Positions 27,096 through 35,936 of a stretch of 64,000 nt of DNA are shown one piece after another. The notes below the pieces were generated by a model. It was not told where the DNA came from and made no database searches. It saw only the letters and a program-made list of their open reading frames with translations. Position numbers and translations under genes: made by a program. Source of the DNA: Campylobacterales bacterium. Its GTDB lineage: Bacteria; Campylobacterota; Campylobacteria; Campylobacterales; Sulfurovaceae. The stretch lies in contig JACXUM010000001.1 in the NCBI GenBank assembly GCA_014763895.1, positions 1-64,000 of the forward strand. The letters run 5' to 3'. Numbering within the stretch: position 1 is the stretch's first letter; every line of letters starts with the position of its first letter.

Positions 27096-27165
27096 CCTAA
27101 TAAGCTTTTTACAAACTTTGAGATATCATATTAACTATTTAAATCAGTAGGATGAGGAATAATCG

Positions 27166-27819
27166 ATGTTGAAAAGTATAAAATATAGCATGATTGGTAC
27201 AGCCGTTTTGCTCTTATTTGTCGGGTGTGCCAAAGATGATGATACGGTCAAAGAGTTTAATAAGCCGGCGCTTTATTGGTATCAACATATCGGAAGCAGT
27301 ATCAGCGATAAAAACCTGGACAAGGCTGATGCCTATTATATATCATTGAAAAGCGAACATATGCATTCGCCTTTGATGCCTACGGCCAATCTGATGCTTG
27401 CCTATGCCCATATGGATAATGAAGAGTATCTTTTGGCCGATTATTACCTCGATGAGTATAACAAACGTTTTGGTGATGCAGGCAATAAAGAGTATATCGA
27501 CTTCATCAAACTGAAAGCCTCTTTTTTGGGTATCAAAGATGTCTACAAAGATCAGAAATTGATCATGGACAGTATCGAAAAAGCAAAGAAATACCAATAT
27601 CGTTATCCGGGGTCTACTTATTTGCCTTTGGTTAACAATATGCTTATAAGATTGCACATGAGTCAATATCTTCTCAATGAAAATATCGCGGCATTGTATG
27701 AAAGAACAGGAAAAGAAAATGCAGCAAAGATTTATAGGGAGAAAAATAATGATTCGATCATCCAGATGACCGATATCACACCTCCACAAAAAGGTATTGT
27801 CGGTGAGATTTTTGATTGA
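27166..27819 (+). CDS. bamD: outer membrane assembly lipoprotein BamD
   Basis: The 217-residue lipoprotein is a core partner of BamA in outer-membrane protein insertion. The lipobox LFVGC puts the lipidated cysteine at residue 21. The mature part is made of TPR-like helical repeats, including MPTANLMLAYAHMDNEEYLLADYYLDEYNKRF and the C-terminal NENIAALYERTGKENAAKIY, both typical of BamD. It is monocistronic and diverges from the MshQ-like gene. An AT-rich hairpin with a T-tract follows it. Confidence 0.9.
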   Translation: MLKSIKYSMIGTAVLLLFVGCAKDDDTVKEFNKPALYWYQHIGSSISDKNLDKADAYYISLKSEHMHSPLMPTANLMLAYAHMDNEEYLLADYYLDEYNKRFGDAGNKEYIDFIKLKASFLGIKDVYKDQKLIMDSIEKAKKYQYRYPGSTYLPLVNNMLIRLHMSQYLLNENIAALYERTGKENAAKIYREKNNDSIIQMTDITPPQKGIVGEIFD

Positions 27820-27846
27820 TAGATTTTAATTAATCGATAGTACCTC

Positions 27847-27881
27847 ATACAACATTGAGTGTTGTTGTATAAACTTTTTTT
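27847..27881 (+). terminator. possible terminator after bamD
   Basis: ATACAACA and TGTTGTAT form an 8-bp stem with an 8-nt loop, followed after AAAC by seven T residues. The stem is AU-rich, so it may be weak. It lies between bamD and lon. Confidence 0.5.
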
Positions 27882-27894
27882 ATCTGACTCTTAG

Positions 27895-27966
27895 AAAACG
27901 GTTGTTTTTATTTTGTTTCGTTGATATAATATTATTAACAAACGGGTAAAGTTTAAAAACCGTTTT
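27895..27966 (+). promoter_or_regulatory. lon promoter region flanked by a 9-bp inverted repeat
   Basis: TATAAT at 27925-27930 is the likely lon -10 box. AAAACGGTT (27895-27903) and its exact reverse complement AACCGTTTT (27958-27966) lie on either side of it, 21 and 27 bp away. The downstream copy can also pair with AAACGG at 27940-27945 in the mRNA. The arrangement suggests a repressor binding both sides. Confidence 0.5.
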
Positions 27967-28001
27967 TGAATCAATCTATAATTTTATTTTTTAAGGAATG
28001 A

Positions 28002-30422
28002 ATGATGCAGTTAAGTGATTACGATGCATTTCCTACCGTTTTGCCGATTGTGGTAGAAGACGAACTTTTTTTATATCCTTTTATGATCAGCCCGATTTTT
28101 TTAAACAATCAAAAAGATATCGATGCGGCAACCGATGCGATGGAAAACAACTCTTTATTGTTTGTGACCTCGTCCATTAGCGGGAAAGAAGGAAGCAGGG
28201 ATTTTGATGCGATGTACAAGGTGGGGGTAGTGGGCTCCATCATGCGCAAGGTCCATCTGCCTGATGGGAGAGTTAAAATCCTTTTCCAGGGACTTTCCAG
28301 AGGGGCGATACTCAATCCCGAAGAAGGTCCTTTCAACAAAGGGCGTATCGATATTGTAAAGGCTGAACCGTACGAAAAGCTCAAAGTTGATGCGCTCATG
28401 GATGTTCTGCGTGACAAGGTTAAGCAGGTCTCTACCCTGAGCAGCCGTTTTCCGGCTGATCTGGTACGTACAATAGAGGAAAATGATGAGCCAAGCCGTA
28501 TCGCCGACCTGGTCTCATCGATGTTGAAGCTGGATAAAGAGACCGCATATGCACTTTATATCGAGACCAATGTAGAAAAACGTCTGCTTGGTCTGATCGA
28601 TGTGGTGAGTTCTGAGATAGAATCAGCCAAAGTACAGCGAGAGATCCGCTCCAAGGTCCATACGAAGATAGAGCAGACCAATAAAGAGTATTTCCTCAGG
28701 GAGCAGCTCAAAGAAATCCAGCGTGAATTGGGTGTAGATACACAGCGCGAAGAGGAGATCGCCCGTTTTAAAGAGAAGGTCGAATCGATCAAACCGTATT
28801 TGGATGAGAGCGCATATAAAGAGATCAGCAAACAGCTTGAGCGTTTTGCAAGAATGCATCCTGAAAGCGCTGATGCCAATGTGCTTCAAAGCTATCTTGA
28901 ATGGGTACTCGAAGTTCCGTTTGGGCAGTTAAGTAAAAAAAATATGAGCGTTGCAGAGGTTTCCAAGGAGCTGGATAAGGACCATTACTCTTTGGAGAAA
29001 CCTAAAGAGAGGATTTTGGAGTTCTTCTCGGTTCGGGAGTTGGCGATGTTAAGAGGGATCAAGCAGCAGGATACAGACGGTGCTATCCTCTGTTTTGCAG
29101 GACCTCCTGGAGTAGGGAAAACCTCACTGGCAAATTCCATTGCTACTGCATTGGGAAGACCACTGGTGCGTATAGCGCTTGGAGGCTTGGAGGATGTCAA
29201 TGAACTCAGAGGACATCGAAGAACCTATGTGGGGGCAATGCCGGGACGTTTGGTCCAGGGACTCATTGAAGCCAAAAGCATGGATCCGGTAATTGTCCTT
29301 GACGAGATCGATAAAGTAGGCAGAAGCATGAGAGGCGATCCGACTGCTGCTTTGCTTGAGATCCTTGATCCTGAACAAAACAGCAAATACAGGGATTATT
29401 ACCTCAATTTCAATATCGATTTAAGCAAAGCGATTTTTATTGCTACTGCCAATGATGTAGGGAGAATTCCTGCACCGCTTCGCGACAGGATGGAGTTTAT
29501 CGGACTGAATTCATATACGCCAAAAGAGAAGTTCGAGATCTCGAAGCGTTATCTGATCCCTCAGGAGCTCAAAAAACATGCCTTGAAACGTCGAGAGGTA
29601 TATATCAGCGAGAAAGCGTTGAAAGCATTGATCGATGAGTATACCAGGGAAGCAGGAGTTAGAAATCTCAGAAGAAAGATTGCCGGATTGATGCGTAAAG
29701 CGGCACGTAAACTATTGGAAGATAAAACGATTGATTTGGTAAATATCACCAAAAAGAATTTGAAACAATTTACGGACAAAAAAGTTTTTGAGATTTCACC
29801 GGTTGATGGACAGCCTCAGGTTGGTGTGGTGAATGGCCTGGCATGGACGGCGGTTGGTGGAGATGTCTTGACCATTGAAGCGATCAAAATTAAAGGAAAA
29901 GGCGGATTGCAGCTTACAGGAAGCCTGGGGGATGTTATGAAAGAGTCTGCGCGTATTGCACACTCCGTGGTCAAGATATTGATAGATCAAGGGAAGTTAC
30001 CGATCTCCCAAAATGAGATCCCTCGTTCGCAACAAGAGTACGAAGAGCAGTTGGATGTAAGTGAAGTTTATAAACGTTATGATCTGCATGTACACGTTCC
30101 TGAAGGTGCTACGCCAAAAGACGGTCCGAGTGCCGGAATTGCAATGGTAAGCGTAATTGCTTCTATTTTAAGCGGCAAGAAGATCAACAATAAGGTGGCA
30201 ATGACGGGCGAGGTCACTTTGACAGGAAAGGTCCTGCCGATAGGAGGGCTTAAAGAGAAATTGATCGCCGCATACAAAGCCGGTGTGACCAAAGCACTTA
30301 TTCCCGTAAAAAATTATGAACGTGATTTGGAGGATATTCCGAATGAAGTGAAAGAACATGTCCGTATCGTAGCGGTCGCAAATGTAGAAGAAGTGTTACA
30401 AGAGGTTTTTGCAGCAAATTAA
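28002..30422 (+). CDS. lon: ATP-dependent protease Lon
   Basis: The 806-residue protease degrades misfolded and regulatory proteins. It has the N-terminal substrate domain, a long coiled-coil linker (about 190-290), Walker A GPPGVGKT at 367-374, and the Ser-Lys protease with S710 in DGPSAGIAM and the lysine in GGLKEKL. The first ATG (28002) and the next codon are both Met; AAGGA lies just upstream. It is the only gene in its transcript and has a repeat-flanked promoter. Confidence 0.96.
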   Translation: MMQLSDYDAFPTVLPIVVEDELFLYPFMISPIFLNNQKDIDAATDAMENNSLLFVTSSISGKEGSRDFDAMYKVGVVGSIMRKVHLPDGRVKILFQGLSRGAILNPEEGPFNKGRIDIVKAEPYEKLKVDALMDVLRDKVKQVSTLSSRFPADLVRTIEENDEPSRIADLVSSMLKLDKETAYALYIETNVEKRLLGLIDVVSSEIESAKVQREIRSKVHTKIEQTNKEYFLREQLKEIQRELGVDTQREEEIARFKEKVESIKPYLDESAYKEISKQLERFARMHPESADANVLQSYLEWVLEVPFGQLSKKNMSVAEVSKELDKDHYSLEKPKERILEFFSVRELAMLRGIKQQDTDGAILCFAGPPGVGKTSLANSIATALGRPLVRIALGGLEDVNELRGHRRTYVGAMPGRLVQGLIEAKSMDPVIVLDEIDKVGRSMRGDPTAALLEILDPEQNSKYRDYYLNFNIDLSKAIFIATANDVGRIPAPLRDRMEFIGLNSYTPKEKFEISKRYLIPQELKKHALKRREVYISEKALKALIDEYTREAGVRNLRRKIAGLMRKAARKLLEDKTIDLVNITKKNLKQFTDKKVFEISPVDGQPQVGVVNGLAWTAVGGDVLTIEAIKIKGKGGLQLTGSLGDVMKESARIAHSVVKILIDQGKLPISQNEIPRSQQEYEEQLDVSEVYKRYDLHVHVPEGATPKDGPSAGIAMVSVIASILSGKKINNKVAMTGEVTLTGKVLPIGGLKEKLIAAYKAGVTKALIPVKNYERDLEDIPNEVKEHVRIVAVANVEEVLQEVFAAN

Positions 30423-30428
30423 AGAGAG

Positions 30429-30454
30429 ATGCCTGAGCATATTCGCTCAAGCAT
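30429..30454. terminator. hairpin between lon and the receiver gene
   Basis: ATGCCTGAGC and GCTCAAGCAT pair over 10 positions with one mismatch around a 6-nt loop, 7 bp after the lon stop codon. No U-run follows on either strand. It may protect mRNA ends or assist termination of the convergent transcripts. Confidence 0.4.
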
Positions 30455-30461
30455 TAGAATA

Positions 30462-30830
30462 TCAAGAAGACCATTGACTGATTTTTTCAAACAGTCTGTC
30501 TTCTTTGATCGGTTTTGTGAGGAAATCATTTGCCCCGTTATTAAAAGCTTCGGTTTTTTTCGTATCATCGGTAGAGAGTACAATGACAGGAATATGTGCA
30601 TTGTTCATATCGGATCTGAATATTTTCAAGAACTCTATTCCATCTACGATCGGCATCATAATATCCAATAAAATCAGATTGATCGTAGGATCTTTTTTGA
30701 TCTTATCCAATGCATCGGATCCATTTTCAGCTTCTGACATATCTGTTACTTCAGGATTCTTTTTTAATAATGTCTGTAATAATTTTCTATTGATAAAATC
30801 ATCATCTACAATCAGTACTTTCAACGCCAT
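30462..30830 (-). CDS. single-domain response regulator (CheY-like receiver)
   Basis: The 122-residue protein is a receiver domain with no output domain. The acidic pocket is D10-D11, the phosphoacceptor is D56 in LLDIMMP, the switch residue is S86 in VLSTDD and the conserved lysine is K106 in LTKP. It is the last gene of the phosphorelay operon, 5 bp after the hybrid kinase. It probably receives phosphate from the Hpt protein or kinase and acts by protein-protein contact. Confidence 0.9.
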   Translation of the reverse strand: MALKVLIVDDDFINRKLLQTLLKKNPEVTDMSEAENGSDALDKIKKDPTINLILLDIMMPIVDGIEFLKIFRSDMNNAHIPVIVLSTDDTKKTEAFNNGANDFLTKPIKEDRLFEKISQWSS

Positions 30831-30835
30831 ATTTC

Positions 30836-33800
30836 TTACCCTCTATATTTATTGATTTGGTCTTGAATCTCTTCTTTTGTTTTCCCAATCGTAATGATAC
30901 CGATATTTGCTGAATATTTATTTTTGATATCATCACTTAACAAGGAATCATCTGTAAGGAGAATATCATAGTTGCCTGTAGCAAGGGAAGCGTCAAGTGT
31001 ACCCAAATCCTCAAGTACGTTATAATCGATTCCTAAATTTTCGAGCATTTTTTCCAAAATTCTTCTTTCTAAAATGAACTCTTTTGCGATAAGCAACTTT
31101 TTGTCTTTTGGCATCTCTTCTTTGTCCTCAACGGTTGGTACTTCACTTGTAGCCAAAGCTGCTTCACCTGAAGGTTTTTCTTGTTTTGGTGTTTGTTCGA
31201 CTGCTTTTTCTATAGCGGACTGTACAGCAGCTTTATGAGACAGGAATTTGTTGAGAATATAAAGCAGCTCGCTGGTTTCGATCGGCTTGGTGATATACTC
31301 ATCCATTCCTTCACCCATAAAGCGCTCTCTATCGCCTTTTAGTGCATTTGCAGTCAATGCAATGATCGGTACATGAGGAACTTCTTCATCCTCTTCATAG
31401 TCCAGAATTTCATGCGTTGCTTCGATACCGTCCATAACAGGCATTTGAATATCCATGAAGATCAGATCATAGTCTCCATTTCGGCGTTTTTCAAACGACT
31501 CAAGACCATTGTTGGCAATATCGACTGTAATTCCGTGGTCTTCCAGGATGCGTCTGATCAGTTTTTGGTTGATAATATTATCTTCCGTGACCAGAACATT
31601 GGCATCGAATTTAGTCTGCAATGCAGCAGTTTCTTCAATGATCTCAGGCGCTTTTTCAACACTCCTGTTGAGAATATTTTTGATTTTATATATTGTTACA
31701 GGTTTGTAGATAACATTTTCTTGTGGTACGCCAAGAGCTTCAACTTTTGAACGGCTCGTTACATTTGCAATAATGATAAGTTTGGTTTTATCGATATTTC
31801 TTAGTGCATCGATAATATTTTGTTTTGTTTTGTCAATATCAATCCAGTAATTTTTACAAACATGATGATCATTAAGATCTTTGAGCTCCCCTACAGATTC
31901 GAAACGTTTGACTGAAGGGCCAAAATATCTGAAATATTCTTCCAGATAATTGTCAAGTTTGGTTGGAATATCCTGTTGGTATTTACCAATCGTAATATCG
32001 TGGAATGCATTGGTGTAGTTCGGTTCTGTAGAAGTAACTTCTTCCAGAGGCAAGGTAAAGAAGAATGTCGTGCCATGATCTTTAGCACTTTCAAGCTCGA
32101 GCTTACCTCCCATTAATTCAACAAACTGGCTTGAAATAGTCAGTCCCAGCCCTGTTCCGCCATATTTTCTCGTAACGGATACATCCGCTTGCGAGAAAGC
32201 ATCAAAAATACGTGACTGTTGGTCTTTGGTCATACCGATACCATTGTCCTGAACACTGAATCTAACAGCATTGGCACCGTTCTCTGAAGTAACATTTTTG
32301 ATCTCTATATTGATCTCTCCGCCGTAACTGGTAAATTTGATCGCGTTACTAAGAAGATTAATGATGATCTCTTTGAGTTTGGTAGGGTCACCTTTAAGTT
32401 TAGGTGAGATCGTAGGATCCATATAGAAGTTCAAATCGATATTTTTCTCTGAAGCGCCGACTGCATAAGTCTCCACAGCACTTTCAAACTCTTCACCGGC
32501 ATCGAAAACAATGTTTTCAATTTCGATTTTATTGCTTTCGATTTTTGAAAGGTCAAGAATGTTGTTGATAATACTAAGAAGGTTTTCTGAGCTCTTGTCA
32601 ATGATTGAGAGGAATTCTTCTTGTTCAGCTGTGAGGTCTGTGCTTCGTAAAATCTCCGTAAAGCCTACAATACCATTAAGCGGTGTTCGTATCTCATGTG
32701 ACATGTTGGCAAGGAAGAGAGATTTCGCTTCATTGGCTTGCAATGCTGCCAATTTATCTTGTTTTGCTGTTTCGACCAAGCTGTCTAGGAATTTATATGC
32801 TTCTCTTGTCCCTTCATGGGTATCAAGCTCAATATTTTCGATCGCAATAACATCTGTACTGAGATACTGTGAGCTTTGTTTCATCTCTTCTACAGCTTTG
32901 TTCAAAACATCCTCAAGTTCTTTGATGTTTCTGGTGATATCTCTTGTGGTGGTATATCCTAAGTATGCGAGAATCAAGCTCAGTAACAATATGGCAATAG
33001 CAATAAAAAGCAAAAGAAGTTGTTTTTGAAGGAAAGTTTCGCTCTTCTTCCATAACTCGTCCGAAACCATCATTTCTGCTTTGGAGAGAAGTGTGATTTT
33101 TTGTGTTTGGAGTGAGAACCAGTCTAAAGCATCCTCTGCATAATCCCCGTTGTCAACATCGGTTTGGATCGCTGAAGATGTCTCTGCCAGGTTGGTTAGC
33201 ATTTCTTTTGATTGAGGGCTGTTAAAGAGGGATTCAAGCTGCTTTTGTAATTCTTTATCGGTTACTTGTTTGATATCAAAAGCATTGGCTTTTGTTTTAA
33301 ATGCATCCCATAACGCAATCTCATCAAATGACATTGATGCTTTTTTTGTCATATAGTAGGCAACCAAGCCTCTTTCTAAACCGGCATTCTCTTTAGCGGT
33401 GTATAGCTCTGAAAGCGTACCAATGAGCGATGCTATATCTGTATTCAAGGCAAAGCTGTTTACTTGTAGCAGGTTGTCCAAAAGTGGTATGGAAATTTCT
33501 TTTGAATAAAGATCATAAAAGATATTGTTGAAATCCGGGTTTGGGCTATCAACTTTTTGTCTTATGGCCGGAAGATTTGAAAAGTTTGAAAGAAGGCTTT
33601 GGTAATCTGCCTGGTTGATATATGAGCCTTCTCCCAGTAGGTTAAGAATAATCGGAAGGTAGGCATTGTTCTCAACAACAAGATTCTTTTTAAGATCATC
33701 CTCAACTTTGCTAACGGCTTCACGTTGTTTTGTCAGTAGATCTAAAAACTCTTTTTGATCACTCCCGATGTAAAGGGCAGATAATCCACGTTCCTTTCCA

Positions 33801-33967
33801 ATTTGTGTCAGCATATCAGTAAGTTTTGCATTGTTTTTTAACATTGTTTTCAATGCATTGGCTTTTTCAAAGTTTATATACGAAGTGATAAAGAAATAAC
33901 TCGCAAGTACAACCAGAAGTGATATTGGCAGTAATCCAATCAGTTTAAGTCTGTTACGTATGGTCAT
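30836..33967 (-). CDS. NIT-domain hybrid sensor histidine kinase with three receiver-like domains
   Basis: The 1043-residue protein has a first helix (11-30), a periplasmic helical sensor with the NIT signature KERGLSALY (58-66) and a second ERGLVAYY near 199, a second membrane helix (317-337), HisKA with H424 in [12 protein letters not shown], and HATPase boxes [16 protein letters not shown] and GGTGLGL. The following region (about 660-770) looks like a receiver without a phosphoacceptor. A full receiver follows with D839 in FMDIQMP and K894. A further degenerate receiver (about 955-1040) ends the chain. NIT domains are known or proposed nitrate/nitrite sensors. It lies between the Hpt gene and the stand-alone receiver. 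Confidence 0.9.
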   Translation of the reverse strand: MTIRNRLKLIGLLPISLLVVLASYFFITSYINFEKANALKTMLKNNAKLTDMLTQIGKERGLSALYIGSDQKEFLDLLTKQREAVSKVEDDLKKNLVVENNAYLPIILNLLGEGSYINQADYQSLLSNFSNLPAIRQKVDSPNPDFNNIFYDLYSKEISIPLLDNLLQVNSFALNTDIASLIGTLSELYTAKENAGLERGLVAYYMTKKASMSFDEIALWDAFKTKANAFDIKQVTDKELQKQLESLFNSPQSKEMLTNLAETSSAIQTDVDNGDYAEDALDWFSLQTQKITLLSKAEMMVSDELWKKSETFLQKQLLLLFIAIAILLLSLILAYLGYTTTRDITRNIKELEDVLNKAVEEMKQSSQYLSTDVIAIENIELDTHEGTREAYKFLDSLVETAKQDKLAALQANEAKSLFLANMSHEIRTPLNGIVGFTEILRSTDLTAEQEEFLSIIDKSSENLLSIINNILDLSKIESNKIEIENIVFDAGEEFESAVETYAVGASEKNIDLNFYMDPTISPKLKGDPTKLKEIIINLLSNAIKFTSYGGEINIEIKNVTSENGANAVRFSVQDNGIGMTKDQQSRIFDAFSQADVSVTRKYGGTGLGLTISSQFVELMGGKLELESAKDHGTTFFFTLPLEEVTSTEPNYTNAFHDITIGKYQQDIPTKLDNYLEEYFRYFGPSVKRFESVGELKDLNDHHVCKNYWIDIDKTKQNIIDALRNIDKTKLIIIANVTSRSKVEALGVPQENVIYKPVTIYKIKNILNRSVEKAPEIIEETAALQTKFDANVLVTEDNIINQKLIRRILEDHGITVDIANNGLESFEKRRNGDYDLIFMDIQMPVMDGIEATHEILDYEEDEEVPHVPIIALTANALKGDRERFMGEGMDEYITKPIETSELLYILNKFLSHKAAVQSAIEKAVEQTPKQEKPSGEAALATSEVPTVEDKEEMPKDKKLLIAKEFILERRILEKMLENLGIDYNVLEDLGTLDASLATGNYDILLTDDSLLSDDIKNKYSANIGIITIGKTKEEIQDQINKYRG

Positions 33968-33979
33968 GATTCTCTTCCT

Positions 33980-35338
33980 TTATTTTGACGAGAGTTTGAT
34001 TTGGGTTTCGAATGATAAAAAATGTCCCCAGTATCTTTTAATAAGATTTTCCAAATTAGAACTGTCTTCACAAAATTGTATGTCATACAGTGTATCGGCT
34101 AAGGGTTCAATTCTCAGATTGCTTGCAGCACCTTTGAGCATATGGCCAATTTTTTGTATGGTTGACAGATCGCCTTTCTCATAGGCTTCCAACATCTTTT
34201 TTGTTTCTGTATGCGCTTGTTCGATAAAGTCGTGTACAAATTCTTCGATGAGTTCAACGGGAAGACCGAGTTCTTTTGCCGCCTGTTCCATCTGGAAATC
34301 AAAATGGATCGGTTTAACGCCGCTAAGATCGATCGAACCAAACCCTGTAGTAATTTCAGTTTTTACCTCTTCGGCTAGAACAGATTTTTCTGTCACTTCA
34401 GGGATTTTGAATGTCGTTAGCTTTGACAACGCTTTGTAAAAATCATCAACGACAGTCTGACGATTTGTTGTTGGCTGAGCGCTGATATTTTGTAAAAACC
34501 CACCGATTTGGTCGAGGTTCAGAACTTCGCTCAGATGGATAAGATTTTTCAGCGCACTTTTTTGTTTCGTTTCATCACTGCTTTTAAGATCAGATTCTAA
34601 ATTTAGGGCTGTATCGATGTACTCATTTAAAAATGTATGATAATCATCAACAGATATCCCAATTTTTTTACTGATTGCTTCGGCATCGACATAAATAGGA
34701 GTTACGTTTTCAGCAGATATGTATGTTGCCGTCTCTTCGATTTGTGAGATCTGGGTTTGAGAACTCTCCGGGAGGATAAGTTCATACAGATCATGTTCCT
34801 CCATTTTTTCTTCAGCTGGTGTTGTTGTAGGAATTTCTAAGCTGACGGGAGTCTCTTCCTCTGCTACGGAAAGTGTCTCCTCTTTTGTTTCTGTCATAGG
34901 TAATATCTCTTCATCATGCTCTTTGATCGAGATAAGATCGTTTATACCTGAGGTTTGCTCAATTTCTGTACCGGTTTCTGAAACAGGTGAAATCTCCATT
35001 TCAGTTTGAGGTTCTTCTAAGATCAGAAGATTCTCGTACTGCTCTTTATTTTCTGAAACCGGGAATTCGCTTTTATCGGTTGATTCTGCGATAGGAGCCG
35101 CGATCTGAATAAGCGTAAGGTTTCCAAACACTCCTATAAGATTTGATTGATGTATCGAATAAGTGGTTTCATCCTGTGCTATTTTGAGTGCCAAATTTTC
35201 ATTGGATGGAGAGCCAAAAACGATATCCCCGCTTGAAATTCTGTGGTAAAGATCATTCATATTGCCAATACCAAGCAATGATGATAAAGCATCGTCCATT
35301 GCTATGATAAGGCCATCCTGATTGGTAATATAATACAT
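33980..35338 (-). CDS. Hpt-domain phosphotransfer protein
   Basis: The 452-residue protein has an N-terminal region (1-80) resembling a small sensory fold, a long acidic, proline/threonine-rich linker (85-215), and two helical modules. The C-terminal one is an Hpt domain with H399 in GHMLKGAASNL. The earlier one (about 220-285, NLIHLSEVLNLDQIGGFL) has the same spacing with H268 but lacks the Lys-Gly, so it is a degenerate Hpt. No kinase or receiver motif is present. It would pass phosphate between the hybrid kinase, encoded 12 bp downstream, and a receiver. Confidence 0.8.
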   Translation of the reverse strand: MYYITNQDGLIIAMDDALSSLLGIGNMNDLYHRISSGDIVFGSPSNENLALKIAQDETTYSIHQSNLIGVFGNLTLIQIAAPIAESTDKSEFPVSENKEQYENLLILEEPQTEMEISPVSETGTEIEQTSGINDLISIKEHDEEILPMTETKEETLSVAEEETPVSLEIPTTTPAEEKMEEHDLYELILPESSQTQISQIEETATYISAENVTPIYVDAEAISKKIGISVDDYHTFLNEYIDTALNLESDLKSSDETKQKSALKNLIHLSEVLNLDQIGGFLQNISAQPTTNRQTVVDDFYKALSKLTTFKIPEVTEKSVLAEEVKTEITTGFGSIDLSGVKPIHFDFQMEQAAKELGLPVELIEEFVHDFIEQAHTETKKMLEAYEKGDLSTIQKIGHMLKGAASNLRIEPLADTLYDIQFCEDSSNLENLIKRYWGHFLSFETQIKLSSK

Positions 35339-35353
35339 TATGCAGGACTCCTT

Positions 35354-35770
35354 TTAGTTTCTTTCTTTATCGAGTAGTTCTTTGTACAATTGAACTGCTT
35401 CGGCTTTTTCGTTAGGAGAGGCTGGTCTTCTTGCGGCTGTATAGCCAGTGATATTGCCATCTTTCGAATGGATGGGCATAATATGAGAATATACCCAATA
35501 ATATCTGCCATCTTTACGTAGATTTTTTACAACCCCAGACCAATCTTTCCCCGTCTGAATTGTATCCCACAACTCTTGAAAAGCAGCTTTTGGCATATCG
35601 GGATGCCGGATGATATTATGGTTCTGTCCTTTGAGTTCATCTTTTGTATAACCTGCGATTTCACAGAATTTTCTGTTTGCATGAGTGATCATGCCATCCA
35701 AATCGGTAGAACTTACAATCAGCCCAGCTTCAAATGTATATTCTTCATCAATGGGAATAGGTTTGTTCAT
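35354..35770 (-). CDS. Aer-type PAS domain protein
   Basis: The 138-residue protein is a single PAS domain. HNIIRHPDMPKAAFQELW and the preceding FCEIAGYTKDEL are typical of the FAD-binding PAS of the Aer redox receptor. It has no transmitter, HAMP or methyl-accepting part. As first gene of the phosphorelay operon (15 bp before the Hpt gene) it probably feeds a redox or energy signal into that pathway by binding a partner. A strong GGAAGGAG ribosome site precedes the ATG. Confidence 0.85.
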   Translation of the reverse strand: MNKPIPIDEEYTFEAGLIVSSTDLDGMITHANRKFCEIAGYTKDELKGQNHNIIRHPDMPKAAFQELWDTIQTGKDWSGVVKNLRKDGRYYWVYSHIMPIHSKDGNITGYTAARRPASPNEKAEAVQLYKELLDKERN

Positions 35771-35813
35771 TTTATATTCTCCTTCCTCACGTAAATATCT
35801 CTGCGTACGGGAC

Positions 35814-35819
35814 AGTATA
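35814..35819 (-). promoter_or_regulatory. -10 box of the phosphorelay operon
   Basis: TATACT on the minus strand, 44 bp before the PAS gene, with TTTACT about 18 bp further upstream. The 166-bp region is extremely AT-rich and includes the palindrome CTAAATTTAG. Confidence 0.45.
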
Positions 35820-35936
35820 TCTGAAAAGATTTTAAAAAGTAAACTAAAAATGTACTAAATTTAGACAATTTTTAACTAATTTAATGAAGGATAAAATTTA
35901 ATTTAAACAAAAATAATTTTTTAATTTTAATTATAA

